Shown in pieces: positions 43,187 to 52,421 of a stretch of DNA of 64,000 bases (position 1 is the stretch's first letter; each line of letters starts with the position of its first letter). Source of the stretch: Micromonospora_G sp040676775 (GTDB lineage: Bacteria; Actinomycetota; Actinomycetes; Mycobacteriales; Micromonosporaceae). The stretch covers positions 62,001 through 126,000 of the forward strand of contig NZ_JBFAPP010000020.1 in the NCBI RefSeq assembly GCF_040676775.1, given 5' to 3'. A program made the translations under genes and the position numbers. The notes under the pieces were generated by a model. That model made no database searches. It was not told the DNA's origin and saw nothing but the letters and a program-made list of their open reading frames with translations.

Positions 43187-44233
43187 TCAGCCGTCCCGTC
43201 GGCTCAACACCACCTTGAGCGCGCCGCTCTGCCCGGGCCGGGAGAATTCGTCGTACGCGTGCATGATCTCGTCGAGCGGAAACCGGTGGGTGACCAGGTC
43301 GCCCACGTCGAACTGCCCCCCGGCGAGCATCCCCAGCAGCACCGGGATGGTTTTGGTGTCGACCAGTCCGGTGGTGATGGTGACGTCGCGCGCCCAGAGT
43401 TGTTCCAGGTGCAGGGTGGCCGGCGTGCCGTGCACGCCGATGTTGGCGACCCGGCCCACCGGTCGCACCAGGGTGGTGCAGAGCTCGAACGCCTCAGGTG
43501 CCCCGACCGCCTCCATGACCACGTCGGCGCCGAGCCCGCCGGTGACCGACCGCACCACCTTCTGCGGATCGTCGTCGGGGGACACCGTGATGTCCGCGCC
43601 GAACTGCCGGGCGGCCTGAAGTCGGCGGTCGGCCTTGTCGATGGCGATGATGTGGGCGGGGGAGTAGAGGCGGGCGGTCAGGATGGCGGCGAGCCCGATC
43701 GGACCCATTCCGACGATGACGACGGTGTCGCCCGGCCGTACCTGCCCGTTGAGCACCCCGACCTCGTACGAGGTCGGCAGGATGTCGGCGAGCAGGACGG
43801 CGGCCTCGTCGGTGACGGCCTCCGGCAGCGGGTACGTGGACAGGTCGGCGAACGGGATCCGGGCGTACTCGGCCTGTACGCCGTCCACCAGGTGACCCAG
43901 CAGCCAACCACCGCCGCCGGTGCACTGGCCGTAGCTGCCCGAGCGGCAGTAGCGGCAGCGCCCACAGGCGGAGATGCACGAGGCGAGGACCCGGTCACCG
44001 GGACGTACCGTGGTCACGGCGGCACCGACCTCCATCACCGTGCCCACCGCCTCGTGGCCGAGGATCCGCCCTGGCTGTACCTCGGGGACGGCGCCGCCGA
44101 GGATGTGCAGGTCGGTCCCGCAGATGCTGACCGTATCGACCCGGATGACCGCGTCGGTAGGGTCGGCGACCTGCGGATCCGGTGCCGTCGTCCAGCTGTG
44201 TTCTCCCGGCCCGCCGTAAACGAGTGCCTTCAT
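43187..44233 (-). CDS. Zinc-dependent alcohol dehydrogenase
   Basis: ATG 44233 behind GGGAGG; 348 residues. Catalytic zinc ligands Cys in SICGTDLHIL and His-Glu in GHEAVG; structural zinc cysteines in SACGRCRYCRSGSYGQC; Rossmann motif VIVGMGPIGLAAI. Belongs to the threonine dehydrogenase/formaldehyde-dehydrogenase-like subgroup. Uses NAD(P) on an unidentified alcohol or aldehyde. Same strand as the CBS-BON and phosphoketolase genes. Confidence 0.93.
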   Translation of the reverse strand: MKALVYGGPGEHSWTTAPDPQVADPTDAVIRVDTVSICGTDLHILGGAVPEVQPGRILGHEAVGTVMEVGAAVTTVRPGDRVLASCISACGRCRYCRSGSYGQCTGGGGWLLGHLVDGVQAEYARIPFADLSTYPLPEAVTDEAAVLLADILPTSYEVGVLNGQVRPGDTVVIVGMGPIGLAAILTARLYSPAHIIAIDKADRRLQAARQFGADITVSPDDDPQKVVRSVTGGLGADVVMEAVGAPEAFELCTTLVRPVGRVANIGVHGTPATLHLEQLWARDVTITTGLVDTKTIPVLLGMLAGGQFDVGDLVTHRFPLDEIMHAYDEFSRPGQSGALKVVLSRRDG

Positions 44234-44381
44234 CACCGTGCCTCCCTCGCCCCGCCGACGCCGGGACTCGTCCAGATCGTCCCAATCGCGGTGTCGGTGT
44301 GCTCGGGAACGCCGAAAATCCGCCAGCCGTTCCGGCCGCACGGCCGGCATCACCGGCGGCGGGCATAGGCGCCCGTTGCGC

Positions 44382-45359
44382 TCAGGTGGCGGTTGACGGT
44401 CGCCTGACCTCGTCCGGCTCCCGGTCAGGCCGCAGCCCCCGCCAGGACGCGTGCCGGAGCCGCCCGTCCGGCGTGACCGTCCGGTAGACCACCTCACCGA
44501 CCAGGCGCGGTTCGACCCAGCGGGCGTTCTTCGCCTCCGCCGACGGTACCGGTGCGGCGAACGGTGCCCGGTCCCGCTCCAGCCGACGCAGACGCTCGCC
44601 GAGGTCCTGCAACACGGCGTCGGTGAAACCCGTACCGACACCGCCGACGTAGACCAGGCCGGCCGGCTCGTTGATCCCGAGCAGCAGTGAACCGACGAGG
44701 CCGGCACGTCGTCCGGCGCCGGGCTTGTACCCGGCGACGACCACCTCCGTCGTCTGGATCAGCGCGGTCTTGCGCCAGGCCGGCGACCGCCTGCCGGGCT
44801 GGTACGAGGAGTCGACCCGTTTCGAGACGACCCCTTCGAGCCCGCGTTCCCGCGCCGTGGCCATCACCGACTCCGGATCGTGGTCGAACACCGGGGGAAC
44901 CGCCACCTGTTGGTCCGCCAGGCCGAGTTCCTCCAACGCTGCCCGGCGCTGCGACCACGGCTGGTCGACCAGCCGGGTTCGGCCCAGCCGCAGCAGGTCG
45001 AACACCAGATACCGCACCGGGGCCGAAGCGATCAGGGACGCACTCGGCGCCTGCACGTGCATCCGGCGTTGCAGTGCCGAGAAGCTCGGCGCACCGCGCC
45101 GGTCGAGGGTGACTAACTCGCCGTCCAGCACCCCGGTCCGCCCACCGAGCAGCGACGGCAGCACCGCGATCTCGGGGTACGCCGAGGTGATGTCCCGGTC
45201 GTTGCGGGAGAACAGGCGCAGTCGCCCACCACGCTCGGCGTACGCGACCGCGCGTACCCCGTCCCACTTGAACTCGTACGCCCAGCCCGGCTCTGCCGGC
45301 AGGTCGCCGGCACTGGCCAGCATCGGCCGGATCAGCGTCGGCTGCCCCGTCGTGTCCAC
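44382..45359 (-). CDS. ATP-dependent DNA ligase (LigD ligase-domain type)
   Basis: 325 residues from GTG 45359, where the family homology begins (PTLIRPMLASAGDLP); longer starts lack support. Adenylation Lys31 in YEFKWDGVR, later motifs VLDGELVTLD, FDLLRL, GLEGVVSKR and WRKTA, then the OB-fold domain (GSLLLGINEPAGLVYVGGVG, WVEPRLVGEVVYRTVTPDGR LRH, spaced for length). No polymerase or nuclease domain and no adjacent ku gene. Probably seals breaks in end joining or repair. Confidence 0.92.
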   Translation of the reverse strand: MDTTGQPTLIRPMLASAGDLPAEPGWAYEFKWDGVRAVAYAERGGRLRLFSRNDRDITSAYPEIAVLPSLLGGRTGVLDGELVTLDRRGAPSFSALQRRMHVQAPSASLIASAPVRYLVFDLLRLGRTRLVDQPWSQRRAALEELGLADQQVAVPPVFDHDPESVMATARERGLEGVVSKRVDSSYQPGRRSPAWRKTALIQTTEVVVAGYKPGAGRRAGLVGSLLLGINEPAGLVYVGGVGTGFTDAVLQDLGERLRRLERDRAPFAAPVPSAEAKNARWVEPRLVGEVVYRTVTPDGRLRHASWRGLRPDREPDEVRRPSTAT

Positions 45360-45473
45360 CAACCGAGTTTGGTCCAGCACGCACCCGCACGGGGTGGCTT
45401 TGCGGCAAGGGGCCGGGGCAGGGCGGCCCGGGGTCGGCTGGGCGCCGGTCAGGATGACCCCTATGCTCGGCAT

Positions 45474-45914
45474 GTGACGATTCAGCGGATGGACCATGTC
45501 GGCATCGTCGTCGACGACCTTGACGCCGCCGTCGCGTTCTTCGTCGAGCTCGGCCTGGAGGTGGAGGTCGAGATGCCGGTCGAGGGACGTTGGGTGGACC
45601 AGGTCGTCGGCATCGACGACGTCCGGGTCGACATCGCCATGATGCGGACCCCGGACGGCCACAGCCGGCTCGAGCTGACCAAGTTCCGAACGCCGACGGC
45701 GATCAGCGCCGAGCCGAGCGTCGCGCCGCCGAACACGCTGGGTCTACGTCGCATCATGTTCGCCGTCGAGGACATCGACGACGTCGTCGCCCGCCTGCGC
45801 GCCCACGGCGCCGAACTCGTCGGCGAGCTGGCGCAGTACGAGGACAAGTATCGGCTCTGTTACGTCCGCGGCCCCGAGGGCATCATCGTCGCACTCGCCG
45901 AACAGCTCGGCTGA
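45474..45914 (+). CDS. VOC (glyoxalase/bleomycin-resistance fold) protein
   Basis: 146 residues from GTG 45474. betaalphabetabetabeta modules: MDHVGIVVDDLDAAVAFFVE with a His metal ligand, HSRLELTKF with a Glu, RRIMFAVEDIDDVVARLRAH and YVRGPEGIIVALAEQLG with the last Glu. No ribosome site; TATGCT at 45462-45467 ends 6 nt before the GTG, indicating a leaderless transcript. Likely a metal-dependent lyase, dioxygenase or binding protein of unknown substrate. Divergent from the ligase. Confidence 0.9.
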   Translation: MTIQRMDHVGIVVDDLDAAVAFFVELGLEVEVEMPVEGRWVDQVVGIDDVRVDIAMMRTPDGHSRLELTKFRTPTAISAEPSVAPPNTLGLRRIMFAVEDIDDVVARLRAHGAELVGELAQYEDKYRLCYVRGPEGIIVALAEQLG

Positions 45915-46025
45915 AGGCTGCCGGAGAGGCCGTTCCGTGTCGAGGCAGCGACCTGGCTTCTACCGGGGCTGACGACGCTCGACCCGCAAGCAGGCGAACC
46001 GGTTGGAAAAGAAGGACAACAGCGA

Positions 46026-46763
46026 ATGAGTTTCGAGGACAGTGTGCGCGCCACCTTCCGTCGCGGCGACAGCGACGCGGTGTTGCGGATGGCACAGGCC
46101 GAGGTCGAGCGGGCGCGTTCGGCCGGTGAGCCGGCCGGTGAGGTGGAAGGGCTCTACGCCATGGCACGCGTCGCCATCCGCGGCGACGACCTGCGTCGTG
46201 CCGAGGAACTGGCCACCGAGGCGCTGGAGGTCGCGGTACGGGCCGGCGACAAGCGGTTGGAAGAGCGTCCGCGGCACGTGCTCGCCGCCGTGGCCCGGGT
46301 GTCCGGCGACTACCCGAGGGCCCGTGACCTCTATCTCGCCAACATCGAACTCAACCAGGCGCTGGGACAGCCGGAGATGGTGAACTCCGAGTACCACAAC
46401 CTGGCCTTCACCGAGCTGCATCTCGGCAACCTCGACCGCGCCCGTGAGCTGTTCGAGGCTGGTCGCGAGCGGGTGTTCTCCGAGGGATACGACTCGTTCG
46501 TCCCGTACCTGTGTGTTGCCGCCGCAGCACTGGCCTCGGCCGAAGGGGATCACCCACTCACCGCGCGGATGATCGGGCTGACCGACAGCGCCTACGCCGC
46601 CATCGGCCAGGTGCCAGATCCGGACGACGCCCTGGAACTGTCGGCCGCGCGTACCGGTGCCGTCGACGCGCTCGGCGAGGAGCACTTCGCGCGGGAGTAC
46701 GCGGCCGGCGCGGCCCAGACGCCCGCCGAGGCGTTCGGCTTCGGCTCGGTCGTCAAGGACTAG
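46026..46763 (+). CDS. TPR-type helical repeat protein
   Basis: ATG 46026 behind GAAGGA; 245 residues, soluble. Tandem 34-residue-like helical hairpins, for example EGLYAMARVAIRGDDLRRAE, HVLAAVARVSGDYPRARDLY and EYHNLAFTELHLGNLDRARE. No other domain. It ends 90 nt before the CHAT-STAND gene on the same strand and could be an accessory or adaptor of that system, or simply a neighbour. Confidence 0.82.
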   Translation: MSFEDSVRATFRRGDSDAVLRMAQAEVERARSAGEPAGEVEGLYAMARVAIRGDDLRRAEELATEALEVAVRAGDKRLEERPRHVLAAVARVSGDYPRARDLYLANIELNQALGQPEMVNSEYHNLAFTELHLGNLDRARELFEAGRERVFSEGYDSFVPYLCVAAAALASAEGDHPLTARMIGLTDSAYAAIGQVPDPDDALELSAARTGAVDALGEEHFAREYAAGAAQTPAEAFGFGSVVKD

Positions 46764-46853
46764 CTCGCACTCGCGGATACGCACGCTCGCCGTCCTCGAC
46801 AGGTGGAATCGGATTGCTAGCTTCGTAACGGGCACCTGGGCGAGGGAGAGCCG

Positions 46854-49800
46854 GTGACGGAGCGTCTGACGGTCGATATCGACATGGACGGGCAGGCCAC
46901 CATCTCGTCGTCCGGTGACGCGGCCACCGTGACCCAGCGGCTGGTGTGGCCGCTGGAGGATGACGCGCTCGAGGAGCTGCGCTGGTATCTCGAGGACTAC
47001 CTGCGCCTTCCCTACGGTGGCAACGCGGAGCGCGGTGCACGGGTGACCGAGGCCCTGGCCGGCTGGGGCGAGTTGCTGTTCGCGGCGTTGTTCGGCCCTG
47101 AGCCGGCGGGCGGGCTATACCGCCGCGTCCGCGCCGAGGATCTGCCGCTGGAGATCGTGGTGCAATCGGCGGACCCCCTGTGGCTCGGGCTGCCGTGGGA
47201 GCTGATGCGGGATCCGGCGCGTGATCGTGCGATGGCACTCGACGGGATCACGATCACCCGGCGTACCCCTGCCGCGGCCGACGCGGTGCCGTACGCCGGG
47301 GGCGGCCGGCGCCTGCGCGTCCTGATGGTGGTCTCCCGACCGCGCGGCGCCGACGACGTCGGTTTCCGCATGGTGTCCCGTCCGCTACTGGAGCAGCTCG
47401 ACGCCGTACGCGGCGCGGTCGACCTGGTCGTCCTGCGCCCGCCGACCCTCGACCGGCTCCGCGAGGCGCTGGCCGAGGCGGCTACGGCCGGCGAGCCGTT
47501 CCAGATCGTCCACTTCGACGGGCACGGGGCCATGGTGCGGACGGACGGTGATCCTGCTTCGGCCGCCGTACAGGGTGTGCTCGTGTTCGAGCGCCCGGCC
47601 GGTGGGCCACACCGTGTCCCGGCCGAGGCGATCGGTCCGCTGCTCGCCGGGGCGGGCGTATCCGTCGTGGTGTTGAACGCCTGCCAGTCCGGTGCCCTCG
47701 GCACGCAGCTGGAGGCGACCGTCGCGACCCGCTTGGTGCGCGAGGGCGTGACGGCCGTCGTCGCGATGGCATATTCGGCGTACGCGGCGGCGATGGCCGA
47801 GTTCATGGCCGCGTTCTACGAACGCCTGTTCGCCGGCGACCGGGTCGCCGAGGCGGTCGACGCGGGCCGGCAGCGACTGTTCGCCCGGCCGGTGCGCCCC
47901 AGCCCGGCGGGATCGATGCCGCTGGCGGACTGGGTGGTGCCGGTGCACTACGCCCGCGCCGACGTGCGCTTCGAGGGGCTTCGGCGGACGACGGCCGCCC
48001 GGCCGGTCAGCGCGACCGGCGCCGAACCGCTGGACCCGGCGGAGGCGTTCGTCGGCCGGGACGTGCTGTTCCACACCCTGGAGATCGCGACGTGGCGGGA
48101 CCGGGTGGTACTGCTGCACGGGACGGCCGGCGCTGGCAAGACCGAACTGGCCAAGGCGTACGGGCGTTGGTGGCGCGACACCGGCGCGGTCGGGGGCCCA
48201 GCGCAGGTGATCTGGTACGCCTTCGAGCCGGGCCGCCGTCCGTTCGACCTCTCCGGGGCAGTAGCGGCAATCGGCCGGCAGGTGGTCGGCGAGGACTTCG
48301 CCCAGCTCTCCCCGGAGGCACAGCGCAGGACCGTTGTCGACCTGTTGGGCAGTCGGCAGTTGCTGCTGATCTGGGACGCCCTCGATTCGGTCCATTCGGC
48401 ACCGGAGCCGGCCGGGCCCGCGGGGCGGGGCGAACTGGGCGACCAGGTGTTGTTCCGGGTGTTCCTGTCGTTGGTGAAGAGGGGCTCCGGCGGGCTGATC
48501 ATCACCAGTCGGTCGAAGGAGGCATGGCTCGGCGACATGGTGGAGCGCGTCCACGTCCCCCACCTCAACCAGGACGAGGCCGCCCGATACGCCGACCAGA
48601 TCCTCGCGTCGTATCCGGGCGCGGCCGAGCGGCGAGCCTCACCGGATGTCGCCGGGCTGGTGGAGTGGCTCGACGGACACCCGCAGAGCATGCGGCTGGT
48701 TCTGCCGTCCCTGGTCACCGCCACGCCCGGCGAGCTGCTCGCCGGCCTGCGCGGGCGAGGTCCGGAGCTGGTCGAGCCACCCGCCGCCGTTCGCGACGGC
48801 TGTGGTCGGCTTTCGTCGGTGGCCCGACGGCTGCTGGTCGCGCTCAGCCTGTTCGACGGCGTGGCCGACGCCGACGTCCTGAAAATGTTCTCCGCGCTGG
48901 CCGAGACGCCGTCACGGCTGCGTGACGACACCGAGGCGCTGTGGGCCGGCATCCTCGCCGAGGCCGCCGAAGCCGGTCTGCTGGCCCCGCTCGGCGACGG
49001 TGTCTTCGGAATGCACCCGATGCTGCCGGCGTACCTCGCCGACCGGTGGCGGGCCGACAGCGGCGGGGTTTTCGAGGCCGAACGAGAGGAGGCGCGACGC
49101 AGTCTGCTGAACGCCTTCGCCCGCTTCGCCGAATGGATGCAGGGCGAGCTCGACGGTGGCGACGCGGACTTCGCGCTCGAACTGCTGCCACACCACCGAC
49201 GCAACCTCGGTGCGATGCTCGACTACGCGGTCGACCTGCGGCTGTGGCGCCACGCGCTGGTGCTTGCCGGACCGCTCGGTGCCTTCCTGACCTCGCGGGG
49301 TCACGCCGCCGAGATCCGTGGCTGGTGCGTGCGTATCGGCGAAGCCATCGAGGCGGAGCGGGAGCCGCTGCCCGGGCTCGACCAGATCCGCTCGGTGTTG
49401 GCCCTGCTCGTGTGCGACTGGCGTGCCGACCATCTGACCGACGCCGCTGATGCGCATGCGCTGGAGCGGGACTATCGTCGTGTGCTCGACGCCCACCCGG
49501 ACCAGCCGCGTTCCGAACTGGAGGCGGCGACGATCGGGGCGGCGTACCACGGACTGAGCCAGACCACCCGGCAGCAGGGCCGCCTCGACGAGGCCGAGCG
49601 GTGGTGTCGCCGGGCGGTGGACATCTGCCGGGTGTACGGGTTCCAGCGGGATCTGGCCGTCGCGTACCACACCCTCGGGATGATCGCGGTCGACCGGGGC
49701 GACCTGGACGAGGCCGACTCCTGGTACGGCATGACGATCGACATCCGGGAAGGCGAGGATGACGCCGCGCGACTCGCCACTGCACTCCACGAGTCCGGCA

Positions 49801-50390
49801 TAGTCGCGCAACGCCAGGGCCGGCTCGCGGAGGCGGAGAGCCGCTACCTGCGCGCGTTCACCATCAACAACGACCGCGGGGACCGGAGGCTGGCCGCCGG
49901 CAACCTCCACCAGCTCGGCAACGTCGCCGGCCTGCGCGGCGACTGGGACAGGGCGGAGAAGTGGTACGGCGAGAGCCTGGCGCTGGCCGAGCGGTTCGAC
50001 GACCGGCAGGGCATCGCGGACTCGTACCTCGGCTTCGGCAACGTCGCGCTCGCGGCCGGCCGGCTGCGGGACGCGGCCGACTGGTTCCACCGGGCGCTCC
50101 AGCTCAACCAGCGGCACGGAAACCGCAGCGGTGTCGCGTCGGCGTACGGTGCGCTCGCCTCGCTGGCCGAGCGTCAGGACGAGCCGACAGAGGCGCTACG
50201 CTGGATCATCCGGACGTTGCCGCAGCTCGACACGTTCCCCGACCCGGGGTCCGGCCAACTGCCACAGCACCTGGTCAGGCTGGCCCGACAGGTCGGCATG
50301 ACACCGCTCGAACGGCACTGGCGGGAGCTGACCGGTTCACCACTGCCCGACGAGGTGCGGGCGTACCTGACCGAGGAGTTGGGGCCATGA
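46854..50390 (+). CDS. CHAT protease - STAND/NB-ARC ATPase - TPR protein (NLR-like)
   Basis: GTG 46854 behind GAGGGAGAG; 1178 residues, no signal or membrane segment. CHAT (caspase-like) domain about 80-370 with catalytic His224 in VHFDGHGAM and Cys277 in LNACQSG. ATPase about 400-640 with Walker A GTAGAGKTEL (Lys429), Walker B LLLIWDALDS and a sensor-like GLIITSRSKEAW. A winged-helix/arm region follows, then at least seven TPRs about 850-1130 (AYHGLSQTTRQQGRLDEAER, LGMIAVDRGDLDEADSWYG). This is the effector-switch-sensor layout of bacterial STAND conflict proteins: TPRs sense, ATPase oligomerises, CHAT cleaves a target. A 120-residue partner overlaps its stop. Confidence 0.93.
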   Translation: MTERLTVDIDMDGQATISSSGDAATVTQRLVWPLEDDALEELRWYLEDYLRLPYGGNAERGARVTEALAGWGELLFAALFGPEPAGGLYRRVRAEDLPLEIVVQSADPLWLGLPWELMRDPARDRAMALDGITITRRTPAAADAVPYAGGGRRLRVLMVVSRPRGADDVGFRMVSRPLLEQLDAVRGAVDLVVLRPPTLDRLREALAEAATAGEPFQIVHFDGHGAMVRTDGDPASAAVQGVLVFERPAGGPHRVPAEAIGPLLAGAGVSVVVLNACQSGALGTQLEATVATRLVREGVTAVVAMAYSAYAAAMAEFMAAFYERLFAGDRVAEAVDAGRQRLFARPVRPSPAGSMPLADWVVPVHYARADVRFEGLRRTTAARPVSATGAEPLDPAEAFVGRDVLFHTLEIATWRDRVVLLHGTAGAGKTELAKAYGRWWRDTGAVGGPAQVIWYAFEPGRRPFDLSGAVAAIGRQVVGEDFAQLSPEAQRRTVVDLLGSRQLLLIWDALDSVHSAPEPAGPAGRGELGDQVLFRVFLSLVKRGSGGLIITSRSKEAWLGDMVERVHVPHLNQDEAARYADQILASYPGAAERRASPDVAGLVEWLDGHPQSMRLVLPSLVTATPGELLAGLRGRGPELVEPPAAVRDGCGRLSSVARRLLVALSLFDGVADADVLKMFSALAETPSRLRDDTEALWAGILAEAAEAGLLAPLGDGVFGMHPMLPAYLADRWRADSGGVFEAEREEARRSLLNAFARFAEWMQGELDGGDADFALELLPHHRRNLGAMLDYAVDLRLWRHALVLAGPLGAFLTSRGHAAEIRGWCVRIGEAIEAEREPLPGLDQIRSVLALLVCDWRADHLTDAADAHALERDYRRVLDAHPDQPRSELEAATIGAAYHGLSQTTRQQGRLDEAERWCRRAVDICRVYGFQRDLAVAYHTLGMIAVDRGDLDEADSWYGMTIDIREGEDDAARLATALHESGIVAQRQGRLAEAESRYLRAFTINNDRGDRRLAAGNLHQLGNVAGLRGDWDRAEKWYGESLALAERFDDRQGIADSYLGFGNVALAAGRLRDAADWFHRALQLNQRHGNRSGVASAYGALASLAERQDEPTEALRWIIRTLPQLDTFPDPGSGQLPQHLVRLARQVGMTPLERHWRELTGSPLPDEVRAYLTEELGP

Positions 50391-50749
50391 CGCAGGAAGC
50401 CCGGACCATCGCGCGTACGGTCGCCAAGCGCCTCGCCGCCGCCCATGGCCCCGACCTCCCGGCCGAGGTCGAGCTCGCGATCGCCGCAGGCGGCCAACCG
50501 GTGGATCGCGACCGGTACGCCGACCCGGTCGCGATCGGCCAGCTGGTCGTCGCCGCGGCCACCCTCGGCTGGACGGTCTACCTCGGCCTGCGCCGGGACA
50601 ACCCCAAACCAACGTCCGACCTGGTACGCCGCACCATCCGAGCACGCCTGCACGAGCAACTCGACGTCGACGGCGGCGTACGCGAGCGCGTCGTCGACGT
50701 CGTCATCGAAGAAACCACCCACGCCGCCGGACTCGACGCCCCGGAGTGA
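50387..50749 (+). CDS. Small membrane-helix partner of the CHAT-STAND protein
   Basis: ATG 50387 overlaps the CHAT-STAND stop by 4 nt (ATGA), so translation is coupled. 120 residues: a helical N-terminus (ARTIARTVAKRLAAAHGPDL), a hydrophobic helix about 64-82 (VAIGQLVVAAATLGWTVYLG) after RYADP, then a basic helix and an acidic end (RVVDVVIEETTHAAG). No known family recognised. The single membrane-like helix and tight linkage suggest a substrate, inhibitor or membrane-acting effector of the CHAT protease; this is inference. Confidence 0.8.
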   Translation: MTQEARTIARTVAKRLAAAHGPDLPAEVELAIAAGGQPVDRDRYADPVAIGQLVVAAATLGWTVYLGLRRDNPKPTSDLVRRTIRARLHEQLDVDGGVRERVVDVVIEETTHAAGLDAPE

Positions 50750-50750
50750 A

Positions 50751-51875
50751 TCAGGCGCCCACGGCCCGGTAGGCGGCGGTGACGTACTCCTGCGCGCGGT
50801 CGGATCCGAGGATGCCGCCGCCCATCCTGTTCATCACGTAGCTGATGGTCATACGCCGGTCCAGGTCCACGATCGCCATCGAGCCGCCCCAACCACCCCA
50901 GTAGCCGATCCGGCCGGCCGGCACCCACGGCAGCGTCCGCGGGTCGCTCAGCGCGAAACCGAGCCCCCACCGCAGGTACAGCCCGTTGACCAGGTCGGTG
51001 CCGGCGGTCTGCTCGGCGAGGATCAGCTCGGCGGTGCGCTCGGTGAGCAGGCGTACGCCGTCGACCGTCCCACCCAGGCTCAGCGCGGACAGGATGCGGG
51101 CGACCGAGCGGGCGTTGCCGTGGCCGTTGGCGGCGCCGATCTCGGCCGCCCGCCAGCCAGCCGTGTTGGCGTCCCCGGCCGCCACGGCCGGGCCGGTGAA
51201 GGTGCGGTACGCCGGGCTGTCCGTGCCGAACGCCGCCGGGTCGAACGGTGCGGGCGGCGGCGGGACGACGTCCGCGACGCGGTGCAGATCCCGGTCGGCG
51301 ACCCCGAGTTGGAAGTCGGCGCCGAGTGGGCCGGTGACCTCCTCCGCGACGAACTGGCGCAGCGTCCGGCCGGTCACCCGGTGGACCAGCGCACCGAGCA
51401 GGTGTCCCTGGCTGAACAGGTGGTAACCCGACGCGGTGCCCGGCTCCCACCAGGGCGCCTGGGCGGCCATCCGGTCGGCGGCGGCCGGCGCGTCGTACAG
51501 GTCTTCGAGCCGGCTCGGCGCGTCCAGGCCCGAGACGCCCGAGGCGTGCGCCAGCAGGTGACGCACCTTGACTCCGCCCTTGCCATTCGCACCGAACTCG
51601 GGCCAGTACCTGGCCACCGGTGCGTCGAGCTCCAACTGGCCGCGGTCGACGAGGATGAGGACCGCCACCGCGACGACCTGTTTGGTGATCGACCACACAT
51701 TGGTGATGGTGTCGGCTTCCCAGGGCCGGGTACGGGCCTCGTCCCGATATCCGCCCCACACGTCGACGACCGTCTCGCCGTCGATGTCGATCGTGATCGA
51801 CCCGCCGAGTTCCGCGCCGGAGCCCAGGTTCCGCTCCAGTGCGGCGCGGACCTCGGCGAACTGCTCCGTGTTCAT
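50751..51875 (-). CDS. Serine hydrolase of the beta-lactamase/EstB (S12) family
   Basis: ATG 51875 behind AAGAGGAG; 374 residues, no signal peptide, so cytosolic. Ser-x-x-Lys active site in NVWSITKQVV, second motif Tyr in ASGYHLFSQG and a C-terminal GYWGGWGGSM in place of KTG. Such EstB-type enzymes act as esterases rather than beta-lactamases. It lies 63 nt downstream of a MerR-type regulator on the same strand, which probably controls it. Confidence 0.9.
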   Translation of the reverse strand: MNTEQFAEVRAALERNLGSGAELGGSITIDIDGETVVDVWGGYRDEARTRPWEADTITNVWSITKQVVAVAVLILVDRGQLELDAPVARYWPEFGANGKGGVKVRHLLAHASGVSGLDAPSRLEDLYDAPAAADRMAAQAPWWEPGTASGYHLFSQGHLLGALVHRVTGRTLRQFVAEEVTGPLGADFQLGVADRDLHRVADVVPPPPAPFDPAAFGTDSPAYRTFTGPAVAAGDANTAGWRAAEIGAANGHGNARSVARILSALSLGGTVDGVRLLTERTAELILAEQTAGTDLVNGLYLRWGLGFALSDPRTLPWVPAGRIGYWGGWGGSMAIVDLDRRMTISYVMNRMGGGILGSDRAQEYVTAAYRAVGA

Positions 51876-51938
51876 GGTGGTGTTCTCCTCTTCCGATTGC
51901 GGGAAGAGAAGCGTCCACCCCTCACATCAGTGAGAAGG

Positions 51939-52298
51939 TCAAGTGGCGGCGATCACGTCGATGAACTCGAGGATCGCGGTACGCCGGGCGGTCAGGTCGT
52001 CGATCCGGGTGCCCAGCGAGGCGGCCTCGTGGCGCAGCGCGGCCAGAAATGCCGCGTCGACGCTGTCGAGCGTGGTCGGATCCGGGCCGCGCAGGCAGGG
52101 CAGCAGGTCCCGGATCATCCGGGTCGGCAGTCCGGCGGCGAGCAGAGCGCGGATCTGGGTGACGCGTTCCACCCCTAGGTCGCAGTAGACCCGGTAACCG
52201 TTGACGTCGCGGCCAGGCGTGATCAGGTCCTGCTCCTCGTAGTAGCGGAGCAGTCGCTGCGGGACCCCCGTCCGGGCGGTCATCTCGCCGATCTTCAT
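51939..52298 (-). CDS. MerR-family regulator
   Basis: ATG 52298; 119 residues. MerR HTH KIGEMTARTGVPQRLLRYYE followed by DLITPGRDVNGYRVY and the dimerisation helix (LTARRTAILEFIDVIAA). No Cys metal-binding motif, so a small-molecule-responsive member. Immediately upstream of the EstB-type hydrolase gene. The divergent 123-bp region at 52299-52421 shows no clear operator by eye. Confidence 0.92.
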   Translation of the reverse strand: MKIGEMTARTGVPQRLLRYYEEQDLITPGRDVNGYRVYCDLGVERVTQIRALLAAGLPTRMIRDLLPCLRGPDPTTLDSVDAAFLAALRHEAASLGTRIDDLTARRTAILEFIDVIAAT

Positions 52299-52421
52299 CT
52301 TCCGATGATGCCTCGCCGATCGGGAGGTCGGGTGAGCGGCCGGGGCAGCGGGGACGGCCTGTCGGCGTACGTCCTCGCTGCCCCGGTCCGCGTTGTGCCA
52401 GGTGCTGCTGTGACGAGTGGG

